Part shown: positions 31,572-43,506 of the stretch, in pieces | How positions within the stretch are numbered: the first letter of the stretch is position 1 | Layout of the letters: the number at the start of each line of letters is the position of its first letter | NCBI GenBank assembly: GCA_018136815.1 | Contig: CM030931.1 | Coordinates: 1,152,898-1,216,897, forward strand | DNA length: 64,000 nucleotides | Direction: 5' to 3' | From: Isochrysis galbana | Taxonomy: Eukaryota > Haptophyta > Isochrysidales > Isochrysidaceae | The notes under the pieces: model-generated | Databases searched by the model: none | What the model was told of the DNA's origin: nothing | What the model saw: the letters and a program-made list of their open reading frames with translations, nothing else | Translations under genes and position numbers: made by a program

Positions 31572-34500
31572 ATGGAGGAGCTTGCACAGCCGTCTCCTAG
31601 CCCCTCTCAAGTCGCCGAGTCTTCCGAATTCGAGTCTGAATCCACCGTAATTTCAGCGGTCCATCCACCCGCTAGCCCGAGCCAAGTCCTCCGAAGAATG
31701 CTTCGCATTGCAGAACCTCTTCGGCCACTACCCACGCCAGCCGCTGCCGCAGAGCCACCACCCTGGCCCCAGCCTTCCCCGCAGCCGGCTTCTACGACAG
31801 CCACGTCCCTTCTTTCGCCGGCGCCGACCCCGCCGACGACAGAATGCAACGACGTCGATCCCTGGCCTGTTTCCTCTTCCGACGTGACCATGGAGAGTGA
31901 CCACAACTCCTCTGCACGTCGAGGAACGGCGGCCTCCCAAACCGAGCTTCTACGCCCATTGAGCCAGCCCAACCGAGTCCCTGAGCCATGTCCTTCATGT
32001 CTCTCACCGGTGGTCTCGCGGCCGCGGCGTCCGTCGCCGCCGTCCGACACCCCACTTCTCCGAGTTTCTTCGTCAATCCCGTCCTCCGAGCCCGTCTCTA
32101 CGTCGTCGATATCCGAGTCTTCTTCCATTCGTCCTACGTCGCTGCGGCCACCGGTCGCCGCCTCCGAGCACTGCCTGCCTCTCGATACCACTGCCACCAC
32201 CATCATGCGCGTGGCAGCGATCAATGCGTCCGCGATCCAGTCCTTCGATCCCTCTCAAAACAACTCCGATGTCGGCACCCGCGATGATACCCCGTCACCC
32301 GCTCTCCACGCTCTCGCCTCTCTTCGTGCGCGAGCGAGCGGCTCTGCGGTGGTATTACCTCGGCACCTCACGGAGGCAGCCCAAGAGCTTCGCCGGCCTC
32401 GCGATGGCACCCTAGCCTCGCCTGCCGCCGCGCTACCCAAGCACTTCGATGAGCTTTGCGCTGAGCTCACGGAGATGAATCAACGAGTCCAAGACGGGCT
32501 GACGTCTGGCTGTCACGCACCACGCGTTCTCGTCGTTGGCGAGACGAGCGGCGTCGTCTCGTCCATGTTCCTACTCGCCGGAGCTGATGTAGCTACGTGC
32601 GATTTGTATCCTTCCGAGATTGATTACGTGCCCCACTTCCAAGGCGACGCGCTTCATGTCCAAAACTTAGGTTGGGACCTAGTCATCGCCCACCCGCCCT
32701 GCACGTACCTCTCCGCCGTCAGCAGTCAATGGCTCTCCCAAGAACCCGGACGTCGTGCCGCTCTTGAGTCGGCCGCTCACGTCTTCAAGTCGATGGCCTC
32801 CGCCACTGCTCCGTTTGTAGCGGTCGAGAACCCTCGGATGCATGCGGAAGCTCGCCGTTTAGTCGGGGGGTTGACCCCGACCCAATTCGTCCAACCCTGG
32901 GAGCACGGCACTGGACACCAGAAAGCCACCGGGTTGTACCTCACCAAAGGGCTGCCGCCCCTCCAGCCAACCTGCGTCGTGGATGGTCGTGAGTCAGCCA
33001 TGGCTAATCTCTCGCCTTCACCGCCTCGTGGCGCTCTTCGCAGCCGCACCTACGTCGGTGTAGCTGGAGCGATGGCGACCCATTGGATGCCTGTTCTTCT
33101 TCGACATTTGAGCCAACAGGGAGACCAGCCATCGACGAATAAACTGTCCGCGTTGGAGCTACTCGCTTGCGCGCGGCGCAGCCTATCGGACCAGCCTTCC
33201 CTTAGCTCGACTGAGGCTACCGCTTACGAGCCGTGGTCGGCTCTTCATCGTTATGAGAGGGGGAGGGAATCTAGTGAAGTTTCTTCCGACCCCGTTGTTT
33301 CCCGTCCAGCTACTCCCGAGTCAGACGATCACGAAGACCAAAAAGAAACCCACGATAACCATGACAACGACACGCCATTCTACGCCTCCGAGTCTACTCT
33401 CCACGACCCATTCTCTCCATGGACCGCCCCGCCTCCGGCACGCGCGAGCTCGCCGCGTCCGACGACGCCGACGACTCTCCGGAAGCGGCGCCAACAATGG
33501 CAATCATTCGGAGTGAACGGGGACCAGAAATGGTCCAACGTCACGCTCGAAACCGCTGACGAAATAAGAGCGCAAGCTCTAGCCGGACGAGGCGCCGACG
33601 AGGAATCCGACCTTACCGCTGCCGTCCGAGCGCCAATCGAGTTTGTGGAAGCCAAAGGCATCCGCGCCGAAGAGCTAGCCTCATTAGTTCGAAGACCCAA
33701 GACAGAAGCCCAAGCCCGTCTCGAGAAAGATTGGGAAAAGATGTCCGACCACCCGAGGCACCCCACCGACAAGAGAGGCCTGGGCTACACTAGTCCCAAG
33801 CTATCACCCTGTACCGCTACCAACGAGGACGACCCCTCTAGGCCCTCTGCCACGATAGCGGCAGTCGGAATACCCGAAGAGACGACGACCAGTTTGACGA
33901 CGAATTCACCCGAGCAACGACGCTGGCGACCAACCCCGTCCCTGTCCGACACCATTGCACACGTGACCGCGCACCGGCCGGAGAGCGTCGTGGATACCCT
34001 ACCATCTGCCTACCCAAGGCATTGTCTATATGTTCGAGATCTAATGGTCTGCCGCTCCGGCGAGGCTGCCGGCAAAGAAGGAGTAATCTTAGCCGACTCC
34101 GCCCTCACGGTCAACAGCACACTCGCTGACACCGGAGCTGGCCCGTCGGTCGTGACCACTTCCCTCTTGTCCAGCCTACCCAACGACGCATGCGTCGAGC
34201 GGCTGCCGCAAGCCGTAGTGACACCGCTTCACGGTCCGGACGGCCTACCTCTTATCACGCGAGGCAAGGCTCGAATCGTTTTCTCCGTCGGTGGATTTCT
34301 CTTTCGTCATACGTTCATGGTGATTGAAGGCAACCCGATGCTGCTGCTCGGGAACGACTTCTTAGCTACGCACGCCGCTTCGATTCAGCTCGCCTCCGAC
34401 AGCGCGGACGGCTCTATCACCCTCGGTGCCCCATCCACGGTGGCTCCTCTTGAGGTTAATGGCAGTCCAAGCCCCGACGCTCCGCCGATCTTTCGCGTCT

Positions 34501-37500
34501 CGACGTCACCGATAGCGGTGGTCCCTGTCAGCATGACTTGTGCACAGGTCTGTCCGACCTCCGCGAACCCAATCACGACGGACTTCTTCCGAGGGCCGCA
34601 GGCCACCAAAAACGACAACCAGCTAGTCTCCGAGCCTCTCTTCAACACGGCCGATGAGTTTGCCGCCAAAGCGCCGGCGTCTTGTGGCTCCGAGTACCTC
34701 CTATACACCCACGAACCTATCACGATCCCGGCCTATCATCGGGCGACGTTTCACGTCCGAATTCCGCTAGCTCTTCGAGAACACGAAGACTGCGCCATGC
34801 TCGTGGACCGACTCCCTACACGCGAGACTATTGACAGCTCTCCTCTCGTCATCCCTCAAGTAGAGAGGCCGAACTCCGACCACACCATCGCGATCACGGT
34901 GGTCAACACTGACGCCAAACCACTACACCTTCCGTCGTTCCACCCTGTAGCTTCGCTACAGGTTCGATTCAAGATTCACGCCGGAACTTATCACCGCGTC
35001 GGTGACGTTAACTCGCCGGATGTGATTGAGTCGCTCAACGAGGACCAACGTAAGCTCCTTGAGGCAGCCAAGATCGACCCCGAGGGCCGTCTCTCGATGC
35101 CCCAACGTGAAGAAGTTCGTCGTCTACTAGCCCGACGTATCGCTGCTTTCGCAATTGACCCGACCAACCCGAATCACACTCACGTGATGGAGGTAGAGCT
35201 ACCGCTCAACCCCGGAGCCGAAGCTCACCGTCACGCACCGTCTAGAGTTGGACGAGAGGGTGAGAAGGTCATAGAGGACGAAGTTTGCAAGATGGAGTCC
35301 GCGGGCATCATTAGGAAATCAAATTCGTCGTGGGCCTCTCGAGTCGTGTTAGTCACTAAGAAGGATGGCTCCGTACGTTTCTGCGTAGATTATCGCGACG
35401 TCAACTCCAAGCTTCGTCTAGAGGACAGCCCTCTTCCCCTCACGGTAGAAGCCATCGACCGATTGTCGTCCGGCCAAGGCAACCTTGATTCTCTATTCCT
35501 TTGCACCCTGGACCTGGCATCTGGTTTCTGGGGTATACCGATCAAAGAGTCCGATAAACATATCACCGCGTTCACTACTCATCGCGGCAAGTACGAGTTC
35601 AATTACTTGCCTTTTGGTGTTCAATCCGGTCCCTCGTATATGTGCCGCCTCATGGACGCCGTTCTCGGTGGGCTGGCATGGGAGATTTGTATGCCATACT
35701 TGGATGATGTCGGCGCCTGGTCGACAGGCGTAGGTGACTCGCTGCAGGCCAGGGAAGAGTCGTCATTCCAACAAATGTTACACCGTCTTGATCTTGTCTT
35801 GGAACGTCTCATCTGGGCGGGCCTCACCTGCAAGATGTCGAAATGCGTTTTCTTTGCCACCTCGGCTGAATATCTCGGCCACGTTGTTTCGCGTGAAGGT
35901 CTTCGGATGGATCCCAAGAAAGTGGAAGCCGTCTCGAAAATCGACCCTACCCGAATCAACTCTATCGAAGCCGTCCGTTCTTTCCTTGGACTATGCTCGT
36001 ACTACCGCCGATTTATACGTCGTTTTGCGATCCGTGCAGCGCCTTTAACCGCTCTCACGCGGAAAGGGTGCGATGTCCCGGTCGAGTCGCAAACAGAAGC
36101 CTGTCGCCAGGCTATCGAAGATCTCAAGCAAGCTATCTGTGAAGAACCCGTACTCGCACCTCCTCGAGACGACCGTCCTTTCCTCGTTAAGACCGACGGG
36201 GCTAGCAAGCTCGGCATCGCCGGCGTCCTCGCACAGAAGGACGACGAAGGGAGAGAGCGCGTCGTTGCATACTACGGTCGTAGTTTGAGTCCGGCCGAGC
36301 GCCATTGGACAGTCACTGAAATCGAACTTCTAGCAGCGCTAGAATCGATCCGAAATTGGAGGCCTTATCTCTGGGGTCGCCACTTCACCCTCGTCGTAGA
36401 CCATTCAGCTTTGCGCTGGCTTCACACGATGAAAGATCAAGTCACCGGTGGTCCAGCCTCGCGCCTCATGCGATGGGTCCTAAAGCTAGCCGAATATCGA
36501 TTCGACGTCGTGCACAAACCTGGAGTCATTCACTGGGACGCCGACGGCTTATCCCGCTTAGTTGCTCTCGAGCCCGATCACGATCCTCTCCATGTCGAGG
36601 AGAGTGATGCCCATTCTTTCGATTCTTCTGAGATTCACGACATAGTTGCCGCCGCGGTCACTTCATCCACCCTCACCGCTCGCCGCCAACAAGCAAACGA
36701 TAGGCTCGCTCGTCAAGCATCGGAATCTTCGGAGTCGATTACCTCCTCGTATCTCGATGTGGGCGTGCCTCATGCCGACGAATTGCGTCAAGCGCTCTCT
36801 ACCGACGAGTTCGCTAGCTCGATCCTTTCTGAACTCGCGTCGACCCTTCCGAAAGCTCACGGTTCGATCACCGCCTATCTGGTCTCTGACCTTGGCTCGT
36901 CGTCGAAGAAGAGATCCCGATTCCTCCTTCGTGATGGCCTACTCTACTACCGTTCGTCAGAAGCGGAAGAGGCTCCTCTTCGTTTATACATTCCGGAGTC
37001 CCTTCGTGACACATACCTCCGCGCCTACCATGACCACCTTGGTCACCCCGGTGCGACACGGATGTCTACCCTACTTCGTACTCGAGTGTACTGGCCTGGC
37101 TTGTCCGCCTCTGTATCGGAATACGTTCGAGAGTGCCATGAATGCACTCTTGGCAAACCGTTACCGCGACCGCTCGCCCATCCATCCGGTCTTTCTATCG
37201 GATCCTATCCTTTCGACGTCGTCTATTGCGATATTCTTTCGATGGCTCCCACTCACGATTTCGTAGCCGGCCGCTCCGGTTTTGATAAGCTAATTGTTTT
37301 CGTCGATTCTCTCTCTCGTTGGATTGAAGCTGAGCCTTGCAACGGTAACCCCTCTTCCGCGAAATGTCTAGACGTCTTCATGCGTCTCATTGTCTCTCGT
37401 TATGGAGTCCCTCGCCAACTTCGAACCGACGCCGGCTCGAATCTTTGCTCTCGATTAGTTGACCTAATTCTCAAAGCGACCGGAACGGACTTGAGCACTA

Positions 37501-38435
37501 CTGAAGCTTATCGCCACGAAGGCGTAGGGCTAGTGGAAAAAGCTCAACAAACTCTCCTCACGATGACTCGAGTCTCCAATGAAGGCGGCGCCCATTGGGT
37601 CGACCACCTTCCGTTTCTTCTCATGTCTATGCGAGCGACCGCCGGTCGCGTGGTACCCAAGTCACCCGCGGCTATCTTGTTTGGTCGGGAGCTTCGTCTT
37701 CCTGCTCAACTTGCTGACCCTGCTCCTGTCCTGGAGTTGCTTCCAACTAGGCCTCCGTCCGATGCCGTCACTTACGCTACCGAGCTCAATAAGAAGCTTC
37801 TCGAGTCGTGGCGTTCCGCCCTCGAAAGTACTCAAGAAGCTCAACGCGAATCGATGCGTTCCGCCTCTCAAAAGTCTAAACTCGGTGTCACCTTCAAACC
37901 GGGAGACAGAGTTTGTCGTCGAATCCCTGGCCACGCCAACAAACTTCAGTATCTCTACTCCGGTCCCTACCGAGTAGAAGAAGCAATCTCGGCCACTCGC
38001 TACCGTCTACGCGACCTCGAAAATCGTCAAGTCAAGGACGAAGTTCACATCTCCAACCTCCGTCCGTACTTCACCGTCACCGATTCGTCTCCGCTCACCG
38101 ACGATGAGTACTTGGTTGAAGAGTTGCTCGATCGCAAAGGCGATGGGGTTTCATTCAAGTATCTCGTCAAGTGGCGCGGCTATCCTCGTTCTGAAGCTAC
38201 TTGGGAGTCTCGAATTGAGTTGCTTCGGCGTTGTGCTGATCTAGTTGAGTCGTACGACACCATTGTCGACAGCCGTCCGGTTCAACCTCCAGCTAACTCC
38301 AATTTAGACTCCTCTTCCTCTTCAAGCCCAAGTTCAAGTTCCCAGTCTAATCAAGTTCCACGTCGAATTCAAGAGTCCAGTCGTAATCCTCCTGATCTGC
38401 CTTCAAGTCGTACGCGTTCTCGTTCACAATCGTAG
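31572..38435 (+). mobile_element. Ty3/gypsy chromovirus polyprotein with methyltransferase-like domain
   Basis: One open frame of 2287 codons. Order by residue: disordered Pro/Ser-rich start (1-300); phage-type cytosine-methyltransferase-like domain (about 315-507: VVGETSGVVSSMF, CDLYPSE, IAHPPCTYLS, VENPRMH, GHQKATGLYL, RSRTYVGVAGAMA); aspartic protease (LADTGAGPS, about 850); reverse transcriptase (FCVDYRD about 1270, catalytic YLDDVG about 1376); RNase H (VKTDGAS about 1540, then AERHW about 1576); integrase with HHCC finger (HLGHP about 1822, CHECTLG about 1855) and catalytic YCDIL, RTDAGSN and VEKAQ residues; and a C-terminal chromodomain (YLVKWRGYPRSEATWE, about 2180-2230). No CCHC Gag knuckle is seen. 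The frame is intact, so it may be active. The true start may lie in the N gap. Confidence 0.95.
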
Positions 38436-40080
38436 CGCTAAGTCGACCGGAAGTGGATGATTAGCGTCGCGTCAGCGCCTGACCCAGCGCAACTGCCCGA
38501 GCAAAACTCCTGTAAAAGGGAGAACGTGGTAGGACGTGACGTACGAAATCGGGGGCCGCCGCGCTAAGCTGCCGATTTTGTGCTCGCTTTGGATCCATGG
38601 GTTAATCCTCCTCCTCTAGGTCTCTCGTCTCGTATGGTTAAATGAACTCTCTTGGCTCGACATCGGGAGACGTCTCGATTTAAGTCGGGGGGTGTTGTAT
38701 TCCTGCCCATCTGAAGGTTGTAGGCATGAATATTCGTGTAAGGTACGCGCTCACAATTACAATTGAACAGTTCCCCGTGTTGCCACTGACGCACAAGACA
38801 CACAGATTCGGATTCCCCATGGTCTCAAGTCCAGGTTTGCAGATTTTGGTCTCGAAATTTGCGATTCGAATTTTGTTTTTGCTGTTACTATAATTGTTTG
38901 CTCGTTTAAGGTAATAAACCGGCATGACTTCGACTTCTCATTCTGCAGTCGCTCTGCGAGACTCTCTCTCTCTCTCTCTCCGTCCGCCTCTCCTCGGCCG
39001 ACGGCAGGAAGATTCGTCCAAAACATTCTCCGGTCCCAAGATATCTCGTGGGGGGTCTCTCCGCGCTCCGCGAGGGAAAGGACGCGATCTCGCTCCGAGA
39101 TCGGCCTCGCGCCCTCCCACGCTGCCCCGCCGTGCCCTCGGTCCCTCGCCCCCCCCCGCGGCAGGTTCTTTCCCTCGGCGTGCCATCCGTCGCCTTCGGC
39201 CGTTATATCATTCCCCCCCAGCGCGAGGTTCTTCTCCTCCGCGCGCGGTTCGTTTCCTCCGGCCGTCGTTCGTTCCCCCCCCCCCCGCGCGCTGTTCCCC
39301 CCCCCTCGCTTCGATTCCTCTCGCGATTCCTTCGATGATTGCCTCCATCTCGTCCGTTCTTCTTCGCGATTCTCGCGGAGGGGGCACCGATGTTTAACGT
39401 TAGTTTCGCCGCGTTTTCGGTGAAAGAAAGGAAGAACGAATGGCACGCGCCTCGCGTCTCACGTCTCGTTTCGTCGCCCCTTGCTCGTTGCTTGTCTAGA
39501 AGGTCTCTCCGCACATCGCCTTCTTCCCCCCGCGTGATTTTGGATCTCTCCTCGACCCTCCGCGTTGGCTTCAGCGGACGAGTTTCACTTTAACGATAGT
39601 TCGAACCCTTCGTTTGCGTAGTTTTGCGCTCTCTTTCCGTATTTCCTCGCGCATGACGAGCGATCGCGACCTCAGCCTTCGCCGCGCGGGGAGGGTTTGT
39701 TTATCGTATGATTCCGGAGTGTTTACGTTAGTTTTCTGAGCCCAAGGTCGTTGGGGTTTGGGTGTCTTGTGAGTGATTTTGTAGGAACTTCGTCGAGTCC
39801 CACCGTGTTCCCAAGCGAGTCCCCCCGAGTTCCCGAGTCTATACCCCGAGTCAACGAGTCAATACAAGCCAAGCACGCGCCTGAGCCACCCCCAGTCGCC
39901 TGCCACCACCTCCCACAAGCCTCCTTCCACACTTCCACGCCCTCCGTGCGTCGTGCGTCGTGCGTCGATCACCATGCCCGTAGTCACCCCCGAGGAAAGC
40001 TCCATGAGCTCCCCGCAAGAACCGCACTCCGCGCTAGCTGCCGGCGCGCCCTCGCAGGCCATCACCAAGAGTGAGATGAG
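38436..40080 (+). mobile_element. 3' end and presumed 3' LTR of the gypsy element
   Basis: After the stop a noncoding stretch leads to a G-rich polypurine tract (AAGTCGGGGGG) ending at 38692. The LTR then begins TGTTGTATTCC at 38693. It has CT-rich stretches and an ATG-led reading frame at about 39974 (MPVVTPEESSMSS, then SALAAGA). This resembles the N-terminal leader found in the LTR of the 52.7-kb element, so the LTR probably ends near 40050-40080. The right end is inferred because the matching 5' LTR is hidden by the gap. Confidence 0.6.
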
Positions 40081-40189
40081 CCTTGCTCTGACACACAGCA
40101 GCAAGAAACCGGCCACCCAGAGGCACAGGAGGAAGGCGAGGACAGACCACTGAGGGCCGGTGCACCCCGCCCGACCCAGCCCCCCCCAC

Positions 40190-40420
40190 GACCCGGGCCC
40201 CTATGTAGAGCACGAGGGGAGTTGCCGCAAGGCGGGAAGGGAGAGGAGAGGAAGGGATCTGGGCGTGGCTACAATAGACAACCCCGTAGCCGCGCGCGTG
40301 GCGAGAAAATTAAAAGGTTTTTTTTTTCAAGGCGTGCGGGCAGGTGCGCTGAGGGGTGTCGTGATAGTACCGGGCTAGTGGGAGAAGTGGTACTAACGCT
40401 CAGTTGTTTTATTATATCCG
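40190..40420 (+). repeat. LINE 3' end fused to a family A 3' end
   Basis: 40190-40335 matches the LINE 3' UTR seen at 20.5 and 47.0 kb (GTAGAGCACGAGGGG, GCCGCAAGGCGG, CGCGCGTGGCGAGAAAATTAA, T run). It is followed at once by about 80 bp matching the family A 3' end, including the TAGTACC...GGTACTA hairpin. Confidence 0.7.
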
Positions 40421-40762
40421 GGGGGTTAACACATACATAAGTATATGTCTCTACGCATGAATGTATGTTTCGTTGTCCAACATGCGCGCAAGGCGCGCTG
40501 AAAATTTTCGAGCGAAATTCGAGCGAAATTTGGGCCCAGCTGTCCCGAAAGTTGTAGCAATACTGGCGAATTTTAGCAGCCAAATTTGGGTGGGCCGGGC
40601 CCAAGTGACAACTTCTCAGCAGCAAGCACAATACGTGTTGCTATGAATAGCACGCAGATTCACTTTCTCTCTTTCTCAGATCTCTTTTCTTATTTATTCC
40701 CTTTCTCTCCTCACTCCCTCCCGCTACCACCAACTGCCGGCCGCCTTGTCTCGACCGGAGAG

Positions 40763-42168
40763 ATGAGCAAGTACATGGAGCCACCCACCTCGCCGGCGCA
40801 GGTCAAGGTAAAATACCGAGCGCTTGATGAGGAAGGGCGCATGGAAGAACGCGTCGTCACTCAAGACTTACCTGAAGAGTGCAGTGTTAAGGCGTTGATA
40901 GGCCTTTGCTACGACATTACGAACGCCTCGCCACGCCAGCCGCTTGAACTGCATTACTGGGGCAAGGTACTAGAGCCATCCAAACTCCTGCGCGACTATG
41001 CGATCAAGGCCCACTCAGAGATTAAGGTTGTGCTCCGCCCGAAGCTGCCGGTGCGTGGCCCTCCCTGGATGGTAGCATGTGATGCATGCTGAGGTGAGCT
41101 CTAAGGAGCGTTCCTGGATTGCTTCCCGCTCTTGACCAAGACAGTCACCTTCTCAACAGAGCAAATGACTGAAGTGACGGGTTGCTTACTCTCCTTCGTC
41201 CTTGCTTACTCTTTTTCGTCCTTCAGAAAGGTGCGCTGATCAGCTGCTCTGATCCACTATGCAGATTGCGGCTGGTATCATCAAAATTGGAGGCTCCCAT
41301 TGTCATTGATAACATCACGGGGGAAGTTACAGGTGCCGAGCTGAAAGGCCTCGTATGCGCCCAGATAAAACGAAATGCGATTTGGCTCTGTCAGCAGACT
41401 GCGAATGATCCTGATGCGTGCGAGAAATCTGGCACGATGCCGATCAAGCTGGGGGATCAACTTATGGCAGAGGGAGGTGGCAAAGGTACATTGAGGATGA
41501 GGCGGGTAAGCTTTCGAGCGCAATTCACAAATCTAATATTCGCCGCGATGACCTACCTTGTTCACTTGATCGGCATTCACTGATAGCGTGCGCACAATTC
41601 CGACATTAGACGTTCGCTCCTTATTGCTCGGTCACTTCACAGCTTATCTGCTATCACTTTCCCTTTGCACGTGATCGGACTATTCCAGGTACGCGATGGT
41701 GAAGTTGGTGCTGTCACTGAGGCGGACGTAATACAACTTGTTCTGACTCCTGAAACCATCAATATCCTCTTTGATGGCCACAAGATTGTGAATGAGGTGT
41801 GCCTCCCGCCTGTAGCAAATCGCCTTATGGGGATTCAGTCCGATAAGGCTTTATCATCGAATCAGTATTTGTATTGGCACATTGCGGCCAGTCGGTGCAG
41901 AAATATAGTGGTAATGGGAACCCCAGGCCAAGCTTGATCATGCTGTCTCTTCGGTATCACATTGCACGAGCTCACATGAAGTCGCAATCGCGTGCTGCTA
42001 TCGTATTGACAACCGATCTTGGCACCTAACTAGGATCTTCTCTCCAAGGTTGGGTTGATCAACAATGATGTTCTATTCTTGGATTTCAAGTGGCCATGGG
42101 CATCAGAGGAGGAGGAAACCGGCGGCGGTAAAGGCGACAAGGACCAAACTGGCGCGAAGAAGAAGTGA
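40763..42168 (+). CDS. Tandem ubiquitin-like-domain protein, four exons
   Basis: Exons 40763-41050, 41227-41505, 41689-41796 and 42049-42168, all phase 0, give 264 aa. The first module (about 10-95) has a ubiquitin-like pattern: VKVKYRALDEEG, a helix SVKALIGLCYDIT, then LHYWGKVLEPSKLLRDYAI and a closing strand EIKVVLRPKL. The second (about 115-230) begins with a strand APIVIDNITGEVTGAELKGLVCAQIKR and ends INILFDGHKIVNEVGLINNDVLFLDFKW, the usual K-x-L-xx-G-x-x-L-xx-Y-like arrangement. The tail is acidic then Lys-rich (EEEETGGGKGDKDQTGAKKK). No diglycine end is present, so it is unlikely to be a modifier and is more likely an adaptor. Function unknown. The exon 2 acceptor (CTTCAG before AAAGG) is the least certain. 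Confidence 0.6.
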
Positions 42169-42674
42169 ATTGAATTATGCTACATGTTGTGGGTTGTGGA
42201 GTGGCAGTGGAGTGGGAGAGCACATGGAGGTGTGGACTTCCGGTGGCAGTGTTGGGGTTGGAGCAATGTGGCGTGTGGAGGGAGAAGAAGGGGGTGATGG
42301 TGGTGTGGAGGTGCTCTGACAGGATCTATTACATGGCGTGAGTGAAGGCTCCGCGGACATGACAACGAACGAAGCGAGGGGGAACACACGAGGGACAGGC
42401 ACGAGGTGGTGCTTCTGAGCGAGAGCGCCAAGAAACAAACAACGACGAAGGGGGGGAAAGAACGGGCAACGGGAAGGAAAGGACACGGGAACTCTAGGAA
42501 CGGGGGGGAAACTACTGGAACGGAGCGAGTGGCCGCGGCCCTTCCCTCCTGGCTTTGGCGCCCCCCGTCTTCTTTCACCTAACACCTAAACAGGGCGGAA
42601 AGACCCTAACCCTAGTTGGGCTGCCAGTCTGTAAGCTTACGGTGGTTTTGAGCTTACACTTACATCAGTACTTA
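42169..42674. other. Spacer after the ubiquitin-like gene
   Basis: Probable 3' UTR followed by G/A-rich intergenic sequence. A short CCCTAACCCTA at about 42605 is too short to mean a telomere. No gene seen. Confidence 0.4.
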
Positions 42675-43050
42675 CTTGCGAGGCTGGGGCATGGCCCTGG
42701 CCCCTCTTGCCTCTCCCTCGCTGGCTCACGCGCCCCTGCCGGTCGACTGGAGCTGGCTTGAGGCTCCTGATCAGGGGGGCCCAGGGGGAGGAGGGGTTGG
42801 TCAGAGGGATTGGCTGGCTGGCCACGACAGGCCAGGGCGGGCGATTCAGGCATGCCTGCATGCCTGTGGGGAGAGGGATGGGTCAGCAGGGCAGTGTGCT
42901 CCTGGCAAGCCATATGGCTTGCCAGGAGAGTGGGTGGTTCCTCCCCCATGGCGGGGGAGGAGTGGAGAGAGGGGGGGGCTCGTGCCCCGCCATGGGTGAA
43001 CCAAGTATAAACTTAGTTCCCAAGTCCCAAGTATAAGCACTTAGTACTTA
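42675..43050 (-). repeat. Retroposon family B, partial inverted copy
   Basis: The minus strand matches 7316-7640: AACTAAGTTTATACTTGG start, CCATGG.GGGGCACGAGCC, GGGGGAGGAACCACCCACTCTCCTGGCA block, and the CCAGTCGACCGGCAG and GCCCCAGCCTC core. It stops there, lacking the distal half with the (ATT)n tail. Confidence 0.85.
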
Positions 43051-43054
43051 GTTG

Positions 43055-43227
43055 CCGACGTGACCATGGAGAGTGACCACAACTCCCCTGCACGTCGAGG
43101 AACGGCCGCCTCCCAAACTGAGTTTCTACGCCCATTGAGCCAGCCCAACCGAATCTCCAAGCCATGTCCTTCACGCCTCTCACCGGTGGTCTCGCGGCCG
43201 CGGCGTCCGTCACCGCCGTCCGACACC
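43055..43227 (+). repeat. Gypsy leader fragment (copy of 31884-32050)
   Basis: About 170 bp nearly identical to the N-terminal leader of the gypsy ORF (GACGTGACCATGGAGAGTGACC... through CCGCCGTCCGACACC) with scattered substitutions. It is immediately next to family B sequence and flanked by unrelated DNA, so it is a detached fragment. Confidence 0.9.
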
Positions 43228-43506
43228 TCTGCGGCGGCGCGGCTTCAGTCATGGTCCGATCGGTCGGCGCGGCGGTGTGGGCGACAGGTGAGTAAGGGAG
43301 CGGCGCGTGCTCCATTGCCCTATATTTTGAAGATAGCTGATGGGCCATCGGCGTGAGACAAGTGATGGACGTGAACGGGATAAATTGACAATTGCATTTG
43401 GCATTTGGCATTTTGAGTGATCAAGGGTACGGACGCCTCGCCGACAGGGCCACAGAGTTAAAAAGTAAGGAAGGGGAAACAGCTTATTAAGAACAGCGAC
43501 AAAAGC

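Noticed and set aside
32520-33095. Integrated phage or bacterial contamination as the source of the methyltransferase-like domain
   Set aside because: The domain is in frame within a chromovirus polyprotein with an LTR, and its tail recurs in a second gypsy element.
42600-42615. Telomere-like CCCTAACCCTA
   Set aside because: Only two units, inside ordinary spacer; expected by chance in a 64-kb window.
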